64,000 nucleotides of DNA from Poriferisodalis sp965208485 (lineage in GTDB: Bacteria > Actinomycetota > Acidimicrobiia > Acidimicrobiales > Poriferisodalaceae). Positions 35,184 to 43,851 of this stretch are shown here, one piece after another; within the stretch, counting starts at the first letter, position 1; every line of letters begins with the position of its first letter. The stretch is taken from NCBI RefSeq assembly GCF_965208485.1, contig NZ_OZ242344.1, positions 2,418,001 to 2,482,000 of the forward strand. Reading direction: 5' to 3'. The notes under the pieces were generated by a model, which saw only the letters and a list, made by a program, of their open reading frames with translations, was not told the origin of the DNA and did no database searches. A program made the translations under genes and the position numbers.

Positions 35184-36269
35184 ATGACATCGCCAGTCGG
35201 GGGAATCGACCCCCACCAGGACACCTTCACCGTGGGGGTCGTCGACCGCCACGGCGTGGAGATCACCCACGAGGCGTTCGCGAACACCGCCGCCGGCTAC
35301 GGCGAAGCGATCGACCTGCTCGACGCGCACGGCGTCGAACGCGTCGGCGTGGAGGGCTCGGCGAAGTGGGGCGCGCATGTCGCGATCGCGCTCGCAGCAG
35401 CCGGGTTCGACGCCCGAGAGGTGCCCGCTTCGCGGTCGGCGGCGCAGCGCCGTTCGCGGCGGCTGGACAAGACCGACGCCGTCGACGCGGTCTCGTCCGC
35501 TCGGGCGCTGTTGGCCGAGCCGACGCTGGGCCCCGTTCAGGCCCTGGAGGCCTACGACCCGCTCGTCGCGAAGATCGAGGCAGTGCTCGAGCATCGCAGA
35601 ACCCTTGTGGCTGCTCGCACTTTGATGCTGCACCACGTCGCGGACCAGATCGCCAAGCTCCCCGCAGAGATCCGTGACCAGCTCACCGCCGACGGCAAGA
35701 TCGAGGGCCGGCTGCGCCGCCTCGAGCACATCGACCCCGACATCGACACCACCCCCGCCGGCGCGTACCGGCTCGGCTGGCTCCAAGCATTCATCGACCA
35801 CGACCGCGCCGCGCGGCGCGAAGTCCGACGCCTCGAACGCCTCATCGACGAGCTGCTCGACCAGCACGGCACCACCCTGCGAGACGAACCGGGCGTCGGC
35901 CCGATCGCCGCAGCCACCCTGGTGTGCGAGGTCGGCGACCCGGCCCGGTTCGACCGCGAATCGAAGTTCGCCCGCTGGTGCGGCACCGGCGCCGTCGCCC
36001 TCTCATCAGGCGAAGGCAACAAAGACCCCGTCAAGCACCGGCTCGACTTCAGAGGCAACCGGCGCATCAACTCAGTGCTCCACATCGCGTCAGTCACCCA
36101 ACAGCGCACCCAGCCCGACGCCGCCGCCTACCTCGCCCGCAAGACCGCCGAGGGCAAGACCCGACGCGAAGCCCGCCGAGCCCACAAACGACAACTCGCC
36201 AACCGAGTCATCCGCCGCATGTGGCGCGACGAAAAACACCGCCAACAACACCCCCCGCTCGCCGCCTGA
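35184..36269 (+). CDS. IS110-family transposase
   Basis: 361-residue DEDD transposase. The N-terminal RuvC-like domain has GGIDPHQDTFTVGVVD (first Asp), VGVEGSAKWG (Glu) and LDKTDAVDAV (Asp pair). The C-terminal transposase_20 domain has RDEPGVGPIAAATLVCEVGD, KFARWCGTGAVALSSG and FRGNRRINSVLH. Full length, with ribosome-binding site GGAG. IS110 elements lack clear terminal repeats, so borders are not assigned; the right end falls about 36297, where interrupted host coding begins. Confidence 0.93.
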   Translation: MTSPVGGIDPHQDTFTVGVVDRHGVEITHEAFANTAAGYGEAIDLLDAHGVERVGVEGSAKWGAHVAIALAAAGFDAREVPASRSAAQRRSRRLDKTDAVDAVSSARALLAEPTLGPVQALEAYDPLVAKIEAVLEHRRTLVAARTLMLHHVADQIAKLPAEIRDQLTADGKIEGRLRRLEHIDPDIDTTPAGAYRLGWLQAFIDHDRAARREVRRLERLIDELLDQHGTTLRDEPGVGPIAAATLVCEVGDPARFDRESKFARWCGTGAVALSSGEGNKDPVKHRLDFRGNRRINSVLHIASVTQQRTQPDAAAYLARKTAEGKTRREARRAHKRQLANRVIRRMWRDEKHRQQHPPLAA

Positions 36270-36299
36270 CAACAACACTTGACAAGGGAGCGTCGGACA

Positions 36300-36480
36300 G
36301 TCCCGCAGTTGGAGTGCTGGTAGAAGCCGTTCAAGGCATAGAAGACGAAGTAGGCCGCCAGCACCTCGGTGCCCACGCCCACGAGAACGAACGGCAAGGC
36401 ATCCACGCAGTATTGGACTGCCTTCTCGGCAGGATGGAAGCGTCCGAACCGCTGCCAGTGCGGCGCAGGAGCCGCAACGC
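36300..36480 (-). pseudogene. sterol desaturase/fatty acid hydroxylase-family remnant
   Basis: The minus strand encodes FHPAEKAVQYCVDALPFVLV, GVGTEVLAAYFVFYALNGFY and QHSNCG, resembling the stretch after the first His box in sterol desaturase-superfamily membrane oxygenases. The reading then enters the IS110 end. The rest of the gene was not found on the other side of the IS, so the insertion was probably accompanied by deletion. Identification is by remembered family pattern. Confidence 0.5.
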
Positions 36481-36568
36481 AACTATCGTCCGCTGCCGGG
36501 AACGCAGCCGCTCGACGGCAGCGCCCCGAATCCGCCGCACACCGCCGCACAAGAGGGAGATGCGCCGC

Positions 36569-37462
36569 ATGAGATACGCCGCGCCGACCACTATCGACGA
36601 GGCCCGAGTCCTGCTCGCTGCCGACGGGGACGCCGTCGTGTTCGCCGGCGCCACCGATGTGGTGCCGCAGATGCGAGGCGGCCGGCCCGAGCCGTCGATG
36701 GTGATCGATCTCAAGAAGATCGACCGGCTGATGTCGGTGAGTCTCGAAGGCGACACGTGGCACGTCGGTGCCGCGGTGCCGACTTCGGTGCTGACCGGCG
36801 ATGACGCTTTCACCGCCGACTTTCCGGGATTGTCGGAGGCCGCGGGCCTCATCGGGTCGGACCAGATCCAGAATCGCTGCAGCCTCGGCGGCAACCTGTG
36901 CAATGCCTCCCCCGCCGCGGACTCGGTGCCGGCCCTCGTCGTGAACGACGCCATTGCCGTCATCGCCGGCGGCGGCGGAGAGCGCCGGGTGCCAGTGGCC
37001 GAGGTGGTGACCGGGCCCGGCCAGACGGCGCTGGCCCACGACGAGATCGTGGTGAGCTTCGAGGTCGCCCGTCCTGCGGCGCGCACCGCTGACGCGTACC
37101 TGCGGCTCATCCCCCGCACCGAGATGGACATTGCCGTTGTCGGCGCCGGCGTGAGGATCACACTGGACGGCGACGGCGCCGTCAGCGCGGCGACGGTCGC
37201 ACTGGGTGCCGTGGCCCCCACAGTCGTGCGGGTGCCCGCAGCCGAAGCAGCGCTTGTGGGCAGCCGCCTGGACGACGCAGCACTGGCTGCAGCAGCCGAT
37301 GCCGCCAGCGCCGCCTGCAACCCCATCGACGACAAGCGGGGCACGATCGACTACCGGCGCCAGGTCGCCGGCGTGCTCACCCGTCGAGCCGCCGGCATCG
37401 TCGCCGACCGCATCCGAACGCGCAACGGACAGCCCAATCCCCAACAGAACGGAGCTTCCTGA
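36569..37462 (+). CDS. FAD-binding subunit of a molybdenum hydroxylase (CoxM-type)
   Basis: 297 residues. ATG 36569 has AGGGAG 9 nt upstream. FAD_binding_5 fold: VVFAGATDVVPQMRGG near the N-terminus and the flavin-binding RCSLGGNLCNASPAADSVPA about residue 100, then the CO_deh_flav_C domain ending RRQVAGVLTRRA. It transfers electrons from the 2Fe-2S subunit to an acceptor. The stop overlaps the start of the next gene (TGATG), so translation is coupled. Confidence 0.93.
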   Translation: MRYAAPTTIDEARVLLAADGDAVVFAGATDVVPQMRGGRPEPSMVIDLKKIDRLMSVSLEGDTWHVGAAVPTSVLTGDDAFTADFPGLSEAAGLIGSDQIQNRCSLGGNLCNASPAADSVPALVVNDAIAVIAGGGGERRVPVAEVVTGPGQTALAHDEIVVSFEVARPAARTADAYLRLIPRTEMDIAVVGAGVRITLDGDGAVSAATVALGAVAPTVVRVPAAEAALVGSRLDDAALAAAADAASAACNPIDDKRGTIDYRRQVAGVLTRRAAGIVADRIRTRNGQPNPQQNGAS

Positions 37463-37941
37463 TGAGCCGCACCCATGTGACCTGCGAAGTCAACGGCGAT
37501 GCCGTTGATTTTCTGACCGAGGACGGTGAGTCGCTGCTCAACGCATTGCGCGACGAGCTGGCGCTGATCGGCGCTAAGGAAGGCTGCGGCACCGGCGACT
37601 GCGGCGCCTGCTCGATCATCATGAACGGCCGCCTGCAATGTTCGTGCCTGATCTTCGCCCCGGAGGCCGACGGCGCTGCCATCACGACCTGTGAAGGTCT
37701 TGCCAGCGCCGGCGAACTGCACCCGCTGCAGCAGTGCTTCCTCGAAGGCGCCGCTCTGCAGTGCGGGATCTGCACGCCCGGGTTCCTGGTGGCCGCCAAG
37801 GCACTGCTCGACGAGAACCCGGACCCCACTGAGACCGAAGTGCGCTACGCGCTCGCCGGCAACCTGTGCCGCTGCACCGGCTACGACAAGATCGTGCGCT
37901 CGGTGCTCGAGGCGGCTGTCCAGATCCGTACTCCAGCTTGA
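37462..37941 (+). CDS. 2Fe-2S subunit of a molybdenum hydroxylase (CoxS-type)
   Basis: 159 residues with both cluster motifs: plant-ferredoxin type Cys42, Cys47, Cys50, Cys60 (GCGTGDCGAC) and the helical type Cys101, Cys104, Cys136, Cys138 (CGICTPGF...CRCTGY). It relays electrons between the molybdenum centre and the FAD subunit. The start overlaps the preceding stop by one base. Confidence 0.95.
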   Translation: MSRTHVTCEVNGDAVDFLTEDGESLLNALRDELALIGAKEGCGTGDCGACSIIMNGRLQCSCLIFAPEADGAAITTCEGLASAGELHPLQQCFLEGAALQCGICTPGFLVAAKALLDENPDPTETEVRYALAGNLCRCTGYDKIVRSVLEAAVQIRTPA

Positions 37942-37993
37942 TCCAGATCCGGCTGGTTGACACCCTCCAGACATCGCACAAGGACACCTGAAC

Positions 37994-40300
37994 ATGAGCA
38001 CTACTGAAGCGCCCGCAAGCACCGGCACGAACGGGCACGGCACCGCCGGCACCGCCGGGAGCGGCGGCAATGGAACATCTGGCTATCGCTGGGTCGGCAC
38101 CCGCCCTGTTCGCCACGACGGCCTCGACAAGGTGGCCGGCAAGGCGCGCTACGCGGCCGACCTGAACCTGCCCGGGATGCTGTACGGGCACATCCTGCGC
38201 TCGCCGCACCCGCACGCCCGGATCATCTCGATTGACACCGCCAAGGCGGCGGCGATGCCCGGCGTGAAGGCCGTGGTGACGGGGGCAGATTTCCCCGAGG
38301 CACCGCCCAAAGGCGCCACGCGCAACCTGATGTGCACGGTTATGGCGCGCGACAAGGTGCTGTACAGCGGCCACGCGGTGGCGGCGGTGGCAGCGTCGAC
38401 CCGCCGCGAGGCCAAGGCCGCCGCCGAGGCCATCGAGGTCACCTACGATCTGCTGCCCCACGTGCTGAACATCGCCGATGCGATGGCCGACGACGCACCG
38501 ATCCTGCACGACACCCTGTTCACCCGCGGCGTCGATCCACGGCCCACCGAGTCCTCCAACATCGCGGCCCGCACGGTCTATGAGCGGGGCGATGTCGAGC
38601 AGGGCTTCGGTGAAGCCGACATCGTGATCGAGCGGGAGTTCTCCACCCAGGCCGTGCATCAGGGCTACATCGAGCCGCACGCCTGCGTCGTCGACTGCGA
38701 CCAGGAAGGCAAGGCCGTCATCTGGGCCTCCTCGCAGGGTCATTTCATGGTGCGCTCGTCGACAGCCACGGTGCTGGGCTGGGACACGTCGCGCATCAAG
38801 GTGATTCCGGCGGAGATCGGCGGCGGCTTCGGCGGCAAGACGACCATCTACATCGAGCCGGTGGCAGCGCTTCTGTCCACCAAGGCGGGCCGCCCCGTCA
38901 AGATCGTGATGAGCCGCGAGGACGTGTTCCGGGCGACCGGGCCGGCCCCGGGTTCGATCATCAAGATCAAGGTCGGCGCGCGCAATGACGGCACGATCAT
39001 CACGGCGAAGGCTTGGCTGGCGTACGAGAACGGCGCCTTCCAAGGCACCGCGGCCATGCTCGGCTGCATGTGCGTGGTGTCGCCCTACACCCTCGACCAC
39101 CTCTACGTCGAGGGATACGACGTGGTGCTCAACCGGCCCGTCAACGTGGCCTACCGGGCACCGTCGGCCCCCGCGGCAGCGTTCGCGATGGACTCGGTGG
39201 TCGACGAGATCGCTCGGCGCGTCGGCATGGACCCGATCGAGATCCGGCTCCACAACTGCCCCTCACAGGGGGACCCGACGCCGTACGGGCCCAAGTGGCC
39301 GATGATCGGTCTGCGCGAGTGCCTCGAAGCGATCCGCGACAGCGATCACTACCAGGCTGAGCTGCCCGCCGGTCAGGGTCGCGGCGTGGCCAGCGGGTTC
39401 TGGTTCAACATCGGCGAGGCGTCCAGCGCAACGGTCAACCTGAACGAGAACGGCACCGCCACGGTCATCACCGGCAGTCCCGACATCGGCGGCAGCCGGG
39501 CGTCGATGGCGTTGATGGCTGCCGAGGAACTCGGCCTCGATGTGCACCTGATCCAGCCGGTCGTGGGCGACACCGAGGTGGTCGGCTTCACCGACGTCAC
39601 CGAGGGCAGCCGCGCCACGTTCGCGACGGGCATGGCGGTCGTGGAGGCCTGCCGTGATCTCAAGGAACAGTTGCGCGAGCGTGCGGCCAAGACGTGGGAT
39701 TGCGATGTGGAAGAGGTCGAGTGGGTGGACGGCTCGGCCGTGCACGGACCCGGCGAGCAGGAGCCGCTGACGCTGGCTGCTATCACCGGCAATGCCAAGC
39801 GCACCGGCGGACCGCTGGGTGCCACGGCGTCGCTGAACGCCCGGGGCGCCGGCCCGGCTTTCTCAGTTCAGGTAGCCGACGTGTCGGTCGACCAGGAAAC
39901 GGGCCGGGTCACCGTCGAGCGCTACACCACCGCCCAGGACGCCGGCACGGCAATCCACCCGAGCTACGTCGAAGGTCAGATGCAGGGCGGCGTGGTGCAG
40001 GGCATCGGCTGGGCACTGAACGAGGAGTACATTTACTCCGACGACGGCACGCTCGAGAACCCGGGCTTCCTGGACTACCGGATCCCGGTGGCTTCCGACC
40101 TGCCGATGATCGAGACGGTCATCGTGGAGGTGCCCAATCCCTCGCACCCTTACGGAGTGCGCGGCGTGGGCGAGGTGGGCATCGTGCCGCCGTTGCCGGT
40201 GATGGCCAATGCCGTGGCCGACGCCACGGGGGTGCGCATCAGCGACCTGCCGCTTTCGCCGCCGCGAGTGCTGGAGGCACTGACCGACGCCGAGAGCTGA
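37994..40300 (+). CDS. molybdopterin-binding large subunit of a molybdenum hydroxylase (xanthine dehydrogenase family)
   Basis: 768 residues, full length. A Gly/Thr-rich start is followed by the a/b hammerhead domain (RHDGLDKVAGKARYAADLNL), cofactor motif IGGGFGGKTTIYIEP (about 275-290), substrate-pocket strand VAYRAPSAPAAAF and the conserved Glu of GVRGVGEVGIVPPL (about Glu727) expected to assist catalysis. The AYxCSFR loop of form I CO dehydrogenase is not present, so the substrate is some other aldehyde or heterocycle. Third gene of the FAD, 2Fe-2S, Mo operon. Confidence 0.95.
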   Translation: MSTTEAPASTGTNGHGTAGTAGSGGNGTSGYRWVGTRPVRHDGLDKVAGKARYAADLNLPGMLYGHILRSPHPHARIISIDTAKAAAMPGVKAVVTGADFPEAPPKGATRNLMCTVMARDKVLYSGHAVAAVAASTRREAKAAAEAIEVTYDLLPHVLNIADAMADDAPILHDTLFTRGVDPRPTESSNIAARTVYERGDVEQGFGEADIVIEREFSTQAVHQGYIEPHACVVDCDQEGKAVIWASSQGHFMVRSSTATVLGWDTSRIKVIPAEIGGGFGGKTTIYIEPVAALLSTKAGRPVKIVMSREDVFRATGPAPGSIIKIKVGARNDGTIITAKAWLAYENGAFQGTAAMLGCMCVVSPYTLDHLYVEGYDVVLNRPVNVAYRAPSAPAAAFAMDSVVDEIARRVGMDPIEIRLHNCPSQGDPTPYGPKWPMIGLRECLEAIRDSDHYQAELPAGQGRGVASGFWFNIGEASSATVNLNENGTATVITGSPDIGGSRASMALMAAEELGLDVHLIQPVVGDTEVVGFTDVTEGSRATFATGMAVVEACRDLKEQLRERAAKTWDCDVEEVEWVDGSAVHGPGEQEPLTLAAITGNAKRTGGPLGATASLNARGAGPAFSVQVADVSVDQETGRVTVERYTTAQDAGTAIHPSYVEGQMQGGVVQGIGWALNEEYIYSDDGTLENPGFLDYRIPVASDLPMIETVIVEVPNPSHPYGVRGVGEVGIVPPLPVMANAVADATGVRISDLPLSPPRVLEALTDAES

Positions 40301-40342
40301 TCGCAGCCCGAACTCGCTGAACCGATTCGGCGGGGCAACTCG

Positions 40343-40594
40343 ATGGCGGTCGTTCACTTCTCGACCGACCAGCGCCAGCACACCGGCGGGATTTCCGCCG
40401 TCACCGTCAACGCGGCGAACGTGCGCGAACTCGTGCGGCAGCTCTCCGCGCTCTATCCGTCGCTCAACGCGCACCTGGTCGAGACATCGTCAACGGCGGT
40501 CGCCATCGACGGCGAGATCATCCCCGACCCGTGGCTCGAAGCCCTCACCGAGACGTCAGAGGTGTACCTAGTCCGCCCGCTTGCGGGCGGATAG
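40343..40594 (+). CDS. MoaD/ThiS-like ubiquitin-fold sulfur carrier
   Basis: 83 residues, ubiquitin-fold size, ending in Gly-Gly (VYLVRPLAGG), the C-terminus that MoaD and ThiS need for adenylation and thiocarboxylation. It follows the molybdenum hydroxylase genes by 42 bp on the same strand, so a role in molybdopterin or active-site sulfur supply for this enzyme is an attractive inference. No MoaE or activating enzyme is in the window. The next sequence is an ISL3 relic. Confidence 0.8.
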   Translation: MAVVHFSTDQRQHTGGISAVTVNAANVRELVRQLSALYPSLNAHLVETSSTAVAIDGEIIPDPWLEALTETSEVYLVRPLAGG

Positions 40595-40642
40595 ACCACG
40601 GCAGCGTGTGGACCTCGCAGTCCGCCAGGCCCCAGGCGTTCA

Positions 40643-41460
40643 ATGGGCCTCGACGAGATCCTGATGTCCCGCCGCGGCCCGTTCCGCCGCAAGCACCGGG
40701 GCGCCGCCGTCGTGGACGCCCGACGCGGCAAGCTGCTCGACACAGTCGCCGGCCGCAGCGCCCACGGCGCCGCCAGGTGGATCCAAAGGGCGCACATCGC
40801 TGCGGCGGCGGCGGATGCGGTGGGCGGTGATGGGGCCTCTCAGGACCCTGCCGCAAGGCGTTCGGCGACACCGTGCCCCACGCCACGCGGATCGCGGACC
40901 CGTTCCATGCGGTCAAGCTCGCCAACAGCACCATCGGCGACATGCGCCGCCGACCCCAGAACCACACCACCGGCGGGCGAGGCACCAAACGCGGCCCGCT
41001 GTATCGGACACGGCTGCTGCTGCAAGCCGCCGAACGCATCAGCGTGCGAGGCCGCACGAAGATGTGCGGCCTGCTCGCAGCCGGCGACCCCCGCGGCGAG
41101 GTCCGCGACGCTTGGCACGCCAAGGAGACCCTGCGCGGCATCTACCGCATCCCGAACCGCGACCTCGCGCTCGGCACCCTCGACGAACCCGCCCGCGACA
41201 TGCAAGACGACACGTTCAGCCCGGAGCTGAACAAGCTCAGCCGCACCCTTCGCAGCTGGCGCACCCAGATCGCCAACTGGCATCGGTCCCGCGTGACCAA
41301 CGGCCCCACCGAGACAGCCAACAACCTCGCCAAGCTCATCAAACGAGTGTCGTTCGGGAACCGCCAACCTCGACCACTACCGCACCCGAATGCTGCCGCA
41401 CGCCGGCAAACCCGACTGGACCCTCCTCGACAACCTCACTCCACGCCAAAACGCGAAGAG
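40643..41460 (+). pseudogene. ISL3-family transposase C-terminal relic
   Basis: Begins abruptly at the LDE motif (MGLDEILMSRRGPFRRKHRG), continues VVDARRGKLLDTVAGRSAHG, shifts frame about 40850 to TRIADPFHAVKLANSTIGDM and NGPTETANNLAKLIKRVSFG, and shifts again about 41362 to LDHYRTRMLPHAGKPDWTLL. Two frameshifts and no N-terminal half. Its first 24 bases match the last bases of the ISL3 half at 14922-15420. Confidence 0.75.
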
Positions 41461-41522
41461 CCGCTATGGGGTCCTGCGATGAGAACCGGCAGCGGATCCG
41501 CCGCCGGTGCCGTCCGAACGCG

Positions 41523-42944
41523 TCAGCGCCCGAGCATCGGAGCCAACGCAGACAGTGCCGCGGCGTATCCCAGCGGCGCCGTCACCGCGTCGCCAATCCA
41601 CTTCGCGAGCTGGGCGCGAGAGGGCTGTCGATTGCGGTCAGGTCGAAAGTCGTAGGCGTCAGGGAAGCCCTGCAGTCGAGCCGCCTCAGCTGCACTCAGC
41701 GTCCGCCGTTCATAGGGATGCACATAGCGCCCACGGCCTGGAGTCATGAACCCTGTAGTGATGGTCGGCGCCGGCCGGTCGGCGTGCAGGCGGCCGTAGA
41801 CAGCGCCGTAGCTCGTTCCTTCTTGATGGCATTCGGGCCGCTCAGTGAGCGCCAAGTCGTGCTCGCCGTTGTCGAACAGCCACGCGATGCGTTCGCGGTT
41901 TGCTTCGGTGTAGTCGGGGAGGACATGCATTGCGGCATCAAGCGACAGCCCCTGCTGGTCACCTATAGCCCATTCGACCGACCGAGGCCGTTCGTCCGTA
42001 AGCAGCGCACGAACCGCCGGCTGCGGCATTGGACCCCCTAAGCCAGGCGCGTCCGGCCTTCGAGCGATCAGGAAGTGACGTCGTCGGGTCTGCGGCCAGC
42101 CCATTTCATCCGCTGCGAGTACCCCGTCGGTCACCAAGTATCCGTTGGCAACCAAGAGCGCCCTGGTCGTTTCGACGACACTCGACGTGTCATGCACGAC
42201 CGAAGCGACGTTCTCGATTGCGATGCTGCGCGCACGGCACGCAATCGCGAATGCCGGCACCGTGAGGTACAGAAGATTGCGTCGGTCGTTGCGTCGCGAC
42301 CGGTTGTTCAAGTTCGAATGACCTTGGCAAGGCGGACCCGCGGTAACTAAGTCAACCTCTTCGCAGGCGGCGGCCAGCTCGTCGTCGAGCAGTTCGGGCG
42401 GATACACGAACTTGGCATCTGCGCCAGCGCCGCGTATCCGGTAGTCAACCAAGGAGGTCACTGAGGCTTCTACGGCGAGACGAGTCCCATGGTTGCGTCG
42501 ATGTACAGCCAAGGCGTCGGCGTCGATATCCACTGCCAACTCACAGCGCTGCTCCGCACCTGCATCAGCGGCCAACTGCCCAGAACCGACCAGAAAGCCC
42601 CCGATGCCGCAGAACAGGTCTGCGACCCGAAGTACCGAACACTCGGCTGACCGCGAGCTAGGCACTCTCGCCCGTCGAACGACGTCAGTGTCGGTGCCGC
42701 AAGCGGCACCAAGTCCAGCCGAAGGCACAGCACCTTGCAACATCGCCAGCCACCACGTCCCCAATGGGTCCGTCTGGGCCATATGTGCATCTATTGGCGG
42801 AACACCACTGAGAGCCACATGCGAGCAAATCTCGCCCTTACCGATTGGCACCGAGCGAGTCAACTGCCCACGTTCAAAGACGGTACGGGCACGCGCAATA
42901 TTGGCGACATTGGCCGCTGGAGTGGGCGCAGTGGCGAGGCTCAT
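41523..42944 (-). CDS. cytosine-5 DNA methyltransferase
   Basis: About 473 residues. ATG 42944 is preferred (AGGA 7 nt upstream); a GTG at 42950 is in frame. Motifs: I VADLFCGIGGF (about 109-119), IV AGPPCQGHSN with catalytic Cys near 208, VI IENV (245-248), VIII QTRRRHFLIARR (287-298) and the late NADRP-like region and motif X GDAVTAPLGYAAAL. The extra N-terminal 105 residues resemble nothing I know. Last gene of a minus-strand set with a GHKL ATPase and two unknown proteins, which suggests a modification-dependent defence system rather than a solitary methylase. No cognate restriction nuclease is recognisable. Confidence 0.9.
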   Translation of the reverse strand: MSLATAPTPAANVANIARARTVFERGQLTRSVPIGKGEICSHVALSGVPPIDAHMAQTDPLGTWWLAMLQGAVPSAGLGAACGTDTDVVRRARVPSSRSAECSVLRVADLFCGIGGFLVGSGQLAADAGAEQRCELAVDIDADALAVHRRNHGTRLAVEASVTSLVDYRIRGAGADAKFVYPPELLDDELAAACEEVDLVTAGPPCQGHSNLNNRSRRNDRRNLLYLTVPAFAIACRARSIAIENVASVVHDTSSVVETTRALLVANGYLVTDGVLAADEMGWPQTRRRHFLIARRPDAPGLGGPMPQPAVRALLTDERPRSVEWAIGDQQGLSLDAAMHVLPDYTEANRERIAWLFDNGEHDLALTERPECHQEGTSYGAVYGRLHADRPAPTITTGFMTPGRGRYVHPYERRTLSAAEAARLQGFPDAYDFRPDRNRQPSRAQLAKWIGDAVTAPLGYAAALSALAPMLGR

Positions 42945-43041
42945 GCTCACGTCCTAGTCCGACGGCATTGCACGGCAGTCAGTCAAGCACGCCGATGTGG
43001 CATCAAGGCCGCTGATCCATCCGACGGGTCGATATAGGCGT

Positions 43042-43851
43042 TCACTGGAGTTGCCGCTCCCAGAGTTCCGCAACGAGCAGGTCTGCTGCTTCGTCGTCAA
43101 GCATGGCGGGTACCAGATTCTGCAGCGTGCGGTTGAGCTGCTTCGCGAACTCCCGCAACAGCGGCGTCGTCAACCGAGTGGAATCGTCGGCTTGGCGGCG
43201 TGCCATGGCTCGCACGATGCCAGGATGCTCGCCGGCCTTTACGCGCAAGATGTGGCTGCGCCAGAAATCGGTACTGCCTTGGGCCCTGAACGCCAAGTCA
43301 AGTTCTTGACCGCCGAGCATGTTGACGCGCAGCCACAAGCGCGACGGGATGCATTCATGCAACCTGCGCCCGTCTATGTACACGGCAAACCCTCGCTCGG
43401 GTGACGCGTTCGGCTCGCCGGACTCCCTGGGCTTCGGAAACAGCGTTCCGTGCTCGCGCCACACGGCGAAGTTCCACAGATACGCAATTGCCACGTAGCG
43501 CCAGAAACCCGGGTCGTCCAGCATCGTGAGGTCCGCTCCGCCATGGCTGATCGCCTGGTGCAGTACCAGCGATGCCTTACCCTCAAGGACATCCTTGCGC
43601 GCACCGCTGAGGTCGGGCGCGTGTTGGTCAATGAGGTCCTCAATCTCGTGCTGCGCGGCCGCTAGCAGCTGATCGGGGAACTCATCTCCCTCACCGCTGA
43701 AGCGTGCCTTGCCGTGCAGGTCATCCCGCAAAGCGTCGAAGACAAACGGCGAGACAGACTCTCCGGACTGATCCAACCCACAGCGCAACCGAGCGATACG
43801 GCCGTCTGAGATCTCGACGGCCTCGGTGCGAGTAAGTGTCAGATACCTCAC
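43042..43851 (-). CDS. uncharacterised protein of the GHKL/methylase operon (weakly DUF6339-like)
   Basis: 269 residues, soluble, GTG start overlapping the previous stop (GTGA). The segment DPGFWRYVAIAYLWNFAVWR faintly recalls DUF6339, a family seen near restriction genes, but I would not rely on it. No nuclease motif is obvious. It is the third gene of the four-gene set and is followed by a 91-97 bp gap before the methyltransferase. Confidence 0.75.
   Translation of the reverse strand: MRYLTLTRTEAVEISDGRIARLRCGLDQSGESVSPFVFDALRDDLHGKARFSGEGDEFPDQLLAAAQHEIEDLIDQHAPDLSGARKDVLEGKASLVLHQAISHGGADLTMLDDPGFWRYVAIAYLWNFAVWREHGTLFPKPRESGEPNASPERGFAVYIDGRRLHECIPSRLWLRVNMLGGQELDLAFRAQGSTDFWRSHILRVKAGEHPGIVRAMARRQADDSTRLTTPLLREFAKQLNRTLQNLVPAMLDDEAADLLVAELWERQLQ

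Noticed and set aside
37994..40300. Naming the molybdenum hydroxylase as aerobic CO dehydrogenase
   Set aside because: The AYxCSFR active-site loop of form I CoxL is absent; the pocket strand is xanthine dehydrogenase-like (AYRAPSAP).
43042..43851. Firm assignment of the 269-aa protein to DUF6339
   Set aside because: Only a short Trp/Tyr-rich segment resembles what I remember of that family; a profile search is needed.
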